Shown here in pieces: positions 55,830 through 64,000 of a stretch of DNA of 64,000 nucleotides. The notes beneath the pieces were generated by a model, which made no database searches, was not told where the DNA came from, and worked only from the letters and a program-made list of their open reading frames with translations. The stretch lies in assembly GCA_036346395.1 (NCBI GenBank), contig CM070599.1, forward strand, positions 11,585,232-11,649,231, written 5' to 3'. The translations under genes and the position numbers were made by a program. The DNA comes from Hsuehochloa calcarea (taxonomy: Eukaryota; Streptophyta; Magnoliopsida; Poales; Poaceae). The stretch's first letter is position 1. Every line of letters starts with the position of its first letter.

Positions 55830-56648
55830 AGCCGAAAGAAAGCGAAAAGCTAGCGACTAGGGGAATGGAATATCACTCTAATCGAAAGCCAAAACAGTAT
55901 GTGTATAATCTTAAACAGGTTTATAAAAAGACTCCAAAACGGCAAGGAATCATAAAACTAAAACTCAACTTCCCAATTCAACTAGCCCGTATTGAATGAA
56001 CGAGTAATTGATTGAGAAGATAAAAATCGTAAGATTAAGGTAAGATCTATTACCACTAAAGAGCAAGGTTCACCAACTAAAATAGTGTTAGATACTTAGC
56101 TAACTAGTATCACATCTTACCTTTTTAACCCCACAAGTTTTAGTTGATTATCCTCTCATTTTCCACCCTATTAGAAACCATCGAGCTTGCTGTCCGAAAT
56201 TGAGGTTGTCAGAGTGATTTTGCATCCAAGCTCCCAAATAAGTCTTCCATTCTAGAAACTTCAAAATCTAGCACACTTCAATTTGCCAAGCTCAATGGTC
56301 CCATCGTAAACCATTGAGCTCATTGTCTGAAATTGAAGCGCATGTCCAGATTCCGCATCCAAGCCTCTAGCCAAATCTTCAAATTCGTAAACTTCAAAAC
56401 CATAAGCACTTCAATTTGCCAAACTCTGGTTCCCAAAACCCATTTAGTCGATAACACTATCTTTGAAACGGAGATGAGAGGAAAACAACCTTTAAAACTC
56501 AAATCGAGTGAGATGAGATGAAGAAAGCTAAGATAGGTAAGGAATAAAATCGAGAACTTACTTAAGCTTTCAAAATCATTTGATACTTTGAAATTAAGTT
56601 TTTCAAAATATCCTAAAGACGACCAACTTGGGTTACTACGGTCAAGAT
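55830..56648 (-). other. Gypsy-3 leader, no gene seen
   Basis: About 800 AT-rich bases lie between the primer site and the gag start. They include two similar stretches (56190-56290 and 56310-56420, both containing a TTGAGC..GTCYGAAATTGA-like block), i.e. a diverged direct duplication. The extra frame present in gypsy-2 is not found. Confidence 0.5.
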
Positions 56649-56660
56649 GGCTCGATACTA
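56649..56660 (-). other. Gypsy-3 primer binding site (tRNA-Met-like)
   Basis: The minus strand reads TAGTATCGAGCC, a mutated form of TGGTATCGAGCC in gypsy-2. The GTCAAGATGG context is also shared with gypsy-2. Confidence 0.65.
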
Positions 56661-56663
56661 AAC

Positions 56664-59600
56664 CTTAGAGACCCCTGCTTATCCGGCTTGTAATGCTTAA
56701 CCATCCATTCGGTCCTAGCATCACAAAGCAGATAATCCGAGACTCGAGACATGTATACTTCCTGTAAATGCAAGATACACACCTCTTTACAAAGTTCATG
56801 CATCAATTCCATTCATTCACATAGAACCAAACACAAATGTAATGTATATTAATAATATCAAACCGAGTCATTATAAAGAGAGGCCAACCGCCAAAAATAA
56901 AAGAGACAACAATAATTAAACAATGAAGCAAAAGTGCCATAAGATGGCTACAACAAAGAGCCAATCAAGGTGCCTTTAACCCACAAGGCAACCGACCGAC
57001 CGCCAAGCTAGTCGCCAAACCCAAGCACATCTCACAAAAGTGAGGCCCTTGGGGCTCACCTTCTTCCCCTCAAGAACAATAAAGAATGCTAAGAAAAAGC
57101 CGGTGAGTACTTTGAATGTACTGCAAGACTTACATATGGAATAACAAACCTGTATATATACTACATGCAAGCTTAATCAACAAAGAGGTCAGAGGTTTCA
57201 TTTTAGCATAAAGCAAGTTTTCATTTGCAATAATATAATAGATTGAAAGCCATTTGACAAATCTGCTTTTAATGTTCAAATAAGCGCAAAGACAACAATA
57301 TAACAAAGAGATAGAAACAACAACAATCCCGAAGTGACTAAACCATTAGTCAACACAACAATAGCATGAATTACCCATTCATGCCAACCATGTCAAATTT
57401 TAATTTAAAAGGTTGAAGTCTAACTCTTGCAAAACCTAACCAAGCGTGTCCATAACCTAGGACGAGGCTATTCAATAGTTTTATCCTCGCAGGTGTACCA
57501 ACTTACCCACATGCCGCATCGCTTTTGCCAAGCTATTACACACTTCCTTAGGTATGCCTACACGGCTAAGTCCTACGAGACTTTTCCAATATTATGTATT
57601 ACCTTCGAGTCGCCTGTATGGATAGAAACCCATACGCTGTGTCGGGTCGTGGCCCACCTCGACAACTACCCGCACTGTAAAGCCTTGACAATCATGACGC
57701 CTCGAGGTGGAGAACCTTCCCGCAATCCCCACCACCGCACACCCAACACAAACACAAGAACACAATTCCTTTTCACACAACACACACAACGCCTCCTCGC
57801 GACTCGGAGATAACACACTCCAAAGTACTAGGTCAAGAGGGGTCCCATATAACCCTCATGTGGTTAGTACGCAAAAGTGCTTGGAGAGTGTGACACAAGA
57901 TGTTCGGTCCTTGTTGACTTAGGCAAGACATCCACAAACCCAATAACCCACCATCCAACCACTTGCCCAAGTCCAAATCAGTTTTTCATTTTTCAAATTT
58001 TGACTTGCAAAATTAACAAAGCACCAAGTGCTGGACATAATGGAAGAATAATAATTTTGTGTGATCAAGGCCATCGACTAAGCTCGGTGACCGCCCATTA
58101 CTACCGAAACTAAGCATTTCTAAGCAATTCCAAATCGAAATCTACTAAGTGACAAGAGCTCATCCATCGAACTCAAATCACAGCAAATAACCTAGGCTCA
58201 AGGTAGTAGAGGGTAAACAATTCCTACAGATTATGCAACTATAGGATCAACTAACCATAATTTAACACAAAATAGCAATGCATACATACAGTTGAATTCA
58301 AAATATTAAACTTGTAAAATAATAGGATTAACATGATCAAACCGCTTGCTCGCTTGTTGTGGGTCAAGATGTTGCGGGGATCACTCTCGGTATCAATGTG
58401 CTCTTCGGATCCTATCGAAAGAACCAAAAAGAACCAATAAGGCAAAAGAAACCAAAAAGATCCAACAGTTAACTTCAACAAAAAGCTCTCAAATTTTTAC
58501 AGTAGAAAGAGCATGATTGTTATGAACTAATGCAACAAGAACCAATTGATTTGGATCCTTAATGCAAAAGATCTGGCCAAAACAATTTTAGTCGGCCAGA
58601 AAATGAAAAACAGCACTATTCACCTAAGCAATGATTTTAGTGAAATTTTCTAGAATGATACAGCTATTGAAATTTTTATGATAAATCAAGCATCTTATAA
58701 GATGAACAGCCCCACTGGATTCATCTTATTTGAAGCTTGCAATAATTAGTTATGAGTTTTCTAAGGTTCACTATTTTTCTGTTGCAAAGATAATCAGTTT
58801 AATGCTTTCCTTCAAAATCTAAATTTTCTGCTGCAGAAACATAGTTGAAACCTATTTTAGAATAGAGTTCATTAAAAATGAAAAATAACGGAAGTGGTTT
58901 GACCGATTTTGGAGTTAAAATGATTTACTTATGCATTTTCAAAGATAAAACTATTTTTCAGTTGATAAATAACTCTACCCGAGAAATATAATTCAGATAA
59001 ACGACGTGGACAAATCTGGACCGAAGATCCGAAATTAAACGGCCCAAACCTGCAGCACGTAACTCACGCTACAACCCTAGACACTCACCGTTGATCAAAG
59101 ATTAACGAACCGATGCCAAAGAATGTCCGGCGTCCGAACGTTGCTCGACCGCACTGCTGATCTTGGATCCAACGGTTAACGCAGTATCGTGACGCCCGTG
59201 GTCCGAACACTCACACGCATAGGAACCGCTGATCTTGGATCCAACGATCCCCACGCCAGCGCAATGTAACTAACGCGCCAACCCTAATCACCACCGCTGG
59301 ATGAAAAACTAACGAACGAGATGCTAAGGGAAGTTCGCGGTCCGAACGCTCATTCAGACCGACCGCTGATCTAGGATACAACGGTCCCGTTGATCCGAGC
59401 GCTGCGGATCGTCCGAACGCGCCACGCACGCGAGCCGCTGATCCGATCCAACGCCCCGCGCGACCCGAATCGCTCAACGCCTTCTTCGCTATGGGCCGCC
59501 GATCAAGATCGACGGTCCGTAATCATCGACAAAAGACGACTCGTGCTTTCGTCCGACAAAATTTACAAGGCGATCTCCGCTAATCGCCGGCGATCTAGAG

Positions 59601-61180
59601 CACGCTTAAGCTAACCAAGAGCACCAACATGATCCTAATACTAATGCGCATCTACAAGCAGCAAAGAATCGAGCAATGGATGACTTACCCGAGCTGGAGA
59701 CGAAATTGAACGTTTTCGGCCGAATTTGGGGGAAAATCAAATTGATACGATCCCTGCGGCCAAATGTGAAATTGATTGAGGGCTAATGTGCACAGAGATG
59801 AGAGTAAGCGGAGGGAGCAAGGAGTTTGAAAATGGTGCACTTACCGTAGCTAAAGAAGAAGATCACCCTTATACCGAAGGGGAAAATAGAAATTGAGTCG
59901 CTCACGCTAAAAGCAAAATCGACAGAGGGTTAATGCTCTATGAGACGCCAAGTAAGTGAGGAAGCAACAGTTCGAGGAGAGGCCAAGAACACCACTTCCA
60001 CCGAAAAACTTGAAGCTTCAACAATGGCGGCCGAGAGCAAAAATTCACCAAGGAGCTCACTCAGTGCACTAGAAGTGTTGCTGTAGCTCGAGGGTGTTTA
60101 AAGGAGGATAAGGGAGCCACTGGAGGAGTTTTATAGGCCGAGAAGCAAGGAAGAAGCAACGGATGAAAATGGAGATGCACTGTGGCCGAGGTTGGCCGAG
60201 GGCGACGGGGTGTAATAAAGAATGAGACGACGATCGTGGAGGCGACCGACGGAGCATTAATGCGGAAGAGCCGCTGGCAAAAGGAGACGCGACCGGCTCG
60301 CTGGCGGTACTGCACGCCACCCCCGCTGACTCGGCCGAGCGCGCAAGCGAGAGGAAGACGAAAGAGATCACCGCTGATTTTAATCGGACGGCCAAAAGAA
60401 CGGTCGCCGATAACGATTCGAACGCCACTTAATCCGACCGTTGATTTGGATCCTACGGCTCACGCTATGCGAGGCGCCGAATGGTCCGAATGTTTCTCTT
60501 TCGAGCCGCCGATCTTCGATGAACGGCTCGTAGCAGAGGGAGGATCGGCGTCCGAACGCCACTCGAGAGCGCATCGCACGATCGAGATCTAACGGCCGAA
60601 ATTGAAATCGCCTGACGCGTACCGAAGTCGGTGCGCTTAGTTGATCCGATCGAATCGAATGGCTTGAACCCGAGTGTGACTTGAGTCCAAGGAATAGTAA
60701 AAGCTGATTTTGAGTTATTTGGTCGAAATGACTTAGGATAATTAATTAAGATAGCAAACAAGCTCCGTAAATTATGAAATTTTAAATGGAGATTGCCGAC
60801 AGCAGAGGAACCTTATATAAAATTTTCAGAGACTTTTATGCAATCGCATTTTCTCTAAAAATTCCGAAGGCTATTATAGGAGTTTGACTAATGTTTGACT
60901 TGTCTCAAAAATTATCAAATAATTTCTGAAAATTATGAAATAATTCTGAGGTGTTAAACATCACTCCTAGGTCCAATGAAAATTATTTCCAGAGATTGGG
61001 CACAAGATTTTCATGAAGGAGATTTGTGTTGGTGTCCAAATGGCAATTTGATTTTTGATTTCACATAATTCCTTTACAAAAATTATGGAACTGAGTACAA
61101 AAATCAAGATCAGAGAAAAAGTTTTAATTTCTCCTCATTTTTATTACATTTGAAACACAAACCAATTTTGGGATGTTACA
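56664..61180 (-). repeat. Gypsy-3 5' LTR (only copy)
   Basis: In its own sense it starts TGTAACATCCCAAAATTGG at 61180. The inner end near 56664 reads AGAGACCCCTG on the plus strand, comparable to the GAGGACCCCCG end of the LARD. It contains the conserved hairpin motifs at 57105-57123 and 57468-57478. The inner boundary is placed by comparison and could be a few bases off. Confidence 0.7.
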
Positions 61181-62231
61181 GGAGGCGCACCACGCCCAAG
61201 GCCCATGCGCTCCACCTCCCGCTCCAACCCTAGCCAGCCACCCCCTTGCCCTCTCCTCTATTCCTCCCCCTTGAGCCGCCACCTCCTTCTCCCCCAAAAC
61301 CGACGCCCCCTGCCCCTTGGTGCTGCCTCCCACCTTTGGTGCCGGCCCCGGTGATCCCCGGTGCTGCTCCGCAAGGTCTTCCCCGAAGCCGCCTCCTAAT
61401 GCCTTCTCCTCTAGCCGGTTTCTTCCCTCGTTTTGGCCGGCCACTTGAAGGGAGGAAGAAGGAGAAGAGGGGAAGTTCTTCGGGAGGTTAATCAACGTCT
61501 CCCTGCTGGTCTTCAAGGGTAACAAAGGGTCTAATTTGCTATTTGGTACGGTTTGGATGCCGAATTGATTATTTGGATCGAATCGATTCGCTGTCATAGA
61601 TCTGCCAGAGTATATCCAGTGTGTGGCTTGGCAAGTTTCGACCTCTTAGAGGCCGATATGGAGGTTCTCCCCTCCTAGAGAATTGTAGCCACGATTCTTA
61701 GCTTTCCATAGCCGCCAAGTTCACCAGAATCCGATCCGTGGTTCAAAAGTTATGATAGATTCTTTATTGCTATCTTGAGAAACCTGATGAGAATTGTCAA
61801 TAAAGTTGTTTAATAAAATATTACTTGTTTAGGGTCTGATTCAGATTTGTCACCCAAAAAATTTTTGTATATAATTTTATCATATTTCTATATTGATAAA
61901 GAACACTCAAATTGGACTTATATATTAAAGGTTATGTTATGTTCTTCGCGGCTGTTTTGTTTGTCTGGACAGATGTCTGTCAGGCATTTTCACCTGCTGT
62001 TTAGTCAAATATTTTGGTAGAAATAGAAAATCTTGTCAACTAGAGTTTTGTAGGTTTGCTCATTAAGTTTCATTGGGAACTAGACTCATCCTATTCCGAG
62101 TTCCAGATCATTAAATATGATTTTTTCCGTACCGCTGTCCAGTAGGGTTTCAGGTGACTGAATTGTTTGATTTCAGTTTTTGGGTCTGTTGGTTGTGTTG
62201 GATAATCAGGGGGTTAGTGTAGATCACCGGT
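61181..62231 (+). repeat. Gypsy-type LTR fragment related to gypsy-1 LTR
   Basis: The order of blocks matches the gypsy-1 LTR read on its minus strand: AACCCTAGCC followed by a CCCTTG...GCCGCC stretch, a GGTGATCCCC-like block, GGCCGGCCAC, CTGGTCTTCAAGGGTAA (61510-61526; gypsy-1 has CTGGTCTACAAGGGTAA), then TTCAAAAGTTATGA. It is in plus orientation, is cut on the left by gypsy-3 and on the right by the copia LTR, and has no termini of its own. Confidence 0.6.
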
Positions 62232-64000
62232 TGTAGGACCGTAAAGGCGACTAGGAGGGGTGAATAGGCGCTTTCTCAACTTTCTCGCCTGAGTCAAATT
62301 TAACACGAACTTAACTCATTTAGCTATGAAAGCTAAGAAGATCGAGAAGCGACAAAGGAAGCCTTGTGTCAATTCGATAACCCTCAACCACACGACACAA
62401 AAATGGAGACAAGAACTCACCGGTCGGGCTTCGACATCGGCGGTCGACCGGCCGAGATAAAGTGCGGACCGACGCTCAACGAGCGGTCGGACCGGCATTA
62501 ATCAAGCGGTCGGACCGCTGATATCGGTTCGACCCGTAGTTCGAAAGCGTTCGAACGCGGCGGTCGGACCGCCGCTACAAAACCGGTCGCACTAATTCAC
62601 CAAGATCAAAAATCAAGCTCAAAACCAAAACGAAATTTGATCCAACTTTTGATTCAACCAATGAAACTTGACCAAATTTCGAGCACACCTCCCTAATGAT
62701 ATTAGAGACCTATTTCTAGCGACGATCCTTCAGATCCACTTCGTAGAAACAATCTCTCAAGGTTTTACCGAAGAAGTGCACAAACCCTAGAAATACGAAA
62801 CTCTTGATTCAAGACTTGCTTGTGGGGGTTGATGATCTAGATGACTCTAGGAGTATTCCCACACATCAAAGCAAGATAATATAGGTCAAGAGACCAAGCT
62901 TAAATCCTTGAATCAAGGAAGCACCAAAATCATCCAAAAGAGAGAAGAACACAAAGGGGACAAAGATCTTTCAAGTAAGCATCACAAGATTGATTGATCA
63001 CACTCGATGCTTACGAAGCCACTCCAACAAGGAGGACAAGAGCTCACACAAGAGCACACTCACAATCTCTCCAAACCCTAGCTTCTCCTCTCCTCTCCTC
63101 CAAACCCTAGAAAATGAAGAAGGGGGCCAAATGAATGCTTAGGGGTTTTACATCTCCCCCCTTTCTATTTATACTAGAGGCCTAGGCTTTCACTTTTGGG
63201 ACCCACTCACACATGGGACCAACACACACAACAAATCAACTGTTGAAGCAATCGCCTGCTTCACCACGTGTAGGTTGATCAGCGGCTCTCCATGTCGTCA
63301 AGTTCCACCTGTGGACTTGCACCGACTTCGCACCGCTCGATCCAACCAAATGCACCAATCGCCTGCTCGATCCATCTTGCCCATTCTACACCATGCCCGA
63401 GTCACACAACCTCACCCAGATCCATGATCGCTCGACCTCGCCTCTCCAAGCGTAGTCCCGATCCACCACCGCTGACGCCGCTGACTGCAAGCCACCGCAC
63501 AAAGAATAGACAAACAAACCGACTCCGGGAACAAGTTCTTCACAACTTGACCCACGTTAGTTCCGCAATGCAATATGCATCAATAAAGCATTGAAGTCCA
63601 TACATAAAACACATTCAAATCAACTCAATGCCAACTTGGCTAACCTCCAAGTCATCGACGGTCTGACCGCCCCACAGGGCCGGTCCAACCGATTTCAGGC
63701 TGGTCGAACCGATCCCACAACGGCGGTCGGACCGCCCGAAAAGACTTAGCCAAATTTTCAGCGTGAAAAATCCGAAACCTTCTGGAATTTTCAAATGGGA
63801 ACTACTTTTGACTGGGAGCTCCAAAAAATGTGTGACCACATCCAGGAGACTCCCCTCACTTGCCTACAAGCCCTATTTTTGGCTTAGCGCCAAAAGCCAC
63901 TTTTAGGTCAGGCCGGTCCGACCGGCAACCACAGCCAGTCCGACCTCTCCACGGGCGGTCTGACTGCCCCATACAACCGGTGAGACTACCTGTGGTCTGA
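62232..64000 (-). repeat. Copia-1-family LTR, incomplete at window edge
   Basis: It starts TGTAGGACCGTAAAGGCG and follows the copia-1 LTR through its whole length, including the GGTCGGACC clusters (about 62440-62590 and 63660-63970) and the TATA box. It is clearly more diverged than the two copia-1 LTRs are from each other. It could be a solo LTR or the 3' LTR of an element beyond the window. Confidence 0.88.
63165..63174 (-). promoter_or_regulatory. TATA box in copia-1-family LTR
   Basis: GTATAAATAG on the minus strand is identical to the copia-1 boxes at 12105-12114 and 3582-3591. Confidence 0.55.

Larger units (their letters stand above)
52031..61180 (-). mobile_element. Gypsy-3: truncated Ty3/gypsy element with one LTR
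   Basis: The 5' LTR (56664-61180), primer site and the whole gag-to-integrase order are present on the minus strand, but similarity stops inside integrase near 52031. The C-terminal domain, polypurine tract and 3' LTR are absent. The outer end has GGGATGTTACA followed by GGAGG, with no matching copy on the other side. All genes are full of small indels, and this is the most decayed of the three gypsy elements. Confidence 0.82.

Noticed and set aside
26673..62231. A single outer LTR made of 26673-27399, 51802-52030 and 61181-62231
   Set aside because: Order and orientation would fit, but gypsy-3 has no matching target duplication at the two inner edges, and the first pieces do not resemble the gypsy-1-type LTR that the last piece matches, so I list them separately.

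Overview
This window is a block of nested transposable elements from a plant nuclear genome, most likely a grass (Poaceae). The evidence is the element content: chromodomain Ty3/gypsy elements with 2-5 kb LTRs, a SIRE/Maximus-type Ty1/copia element with about 1.9 kb LTRs, an Angela/BARE/WIS-type copia solo LTR, and a non-autonomous LARD-type element with about 4.8 kb LTRs. The species cannot be named from sequence alone. I see no intact host gene, rRNA, tRNA or CRISPR array. Nearly every open frame belongs to a decayed element, mostly on the minus strand.

Layout from left to right. (1) 1-1508: unassigned sequence with a TTCG microsatellite. (2) 1509-2311: a foldback/MITE-like element with long imperfect inverted repeats. 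(3) 2446-26019, minus: a decayed hAT-superfamily transposase gene of the TTF-zinc-finger/ZMYM1-like type, split by two insertions. The first is a copia element at 2649-13050 (TSD TAATA). The second is a solo copia LTR at 15010-25930 (TSD ATTTC), itself split by a complete gypsy element at 15754-25098 (TSD GAGAA). (4) 26020-26672: an LTR-like fragment. (5) 26673-27399, continuing at 51802-about 52030: an LTR-like fragment with a TATA box, split by a second gypsy element at 27400-51801 (imperfect TSD). That element is split inside the zinc-binding domain of its integrase by the LARD at 31812-43968 (TSD CGTCG). (6) About 52030-61180, minus: a third gypsy element with one LTR; its integrase C-terminus and 3' LTR are missing. 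(7) 61181-62231: another LTR-like fragment. (8) 62232-64000: an LTR of the same copia family as item 3, running off the window.

The elements work as selfish units. The autonomous types carry gag, protease, reverse transcriptase, RNase H and integrase, in gypsy order (RT-RH-INT) or copia order (INT-RT), all now broken by stops and frameshifts. The LARD has no coding capacity but keeps LTRs, a perfect tRNA-iMet-type primer site and a polypurine tract nearly identical to that of the gypsy element it sits in. This suggests it was mobilised by proteins of such a relative. Relative ages follow from the nesting: hAT is older than the copia element and the solo LTR, the solo LTR is older than gypsy-1, and gypsy-2 is older than the LARD. 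The LARD LTR pair looks the most similar by eye, apart from one cluster of indels.
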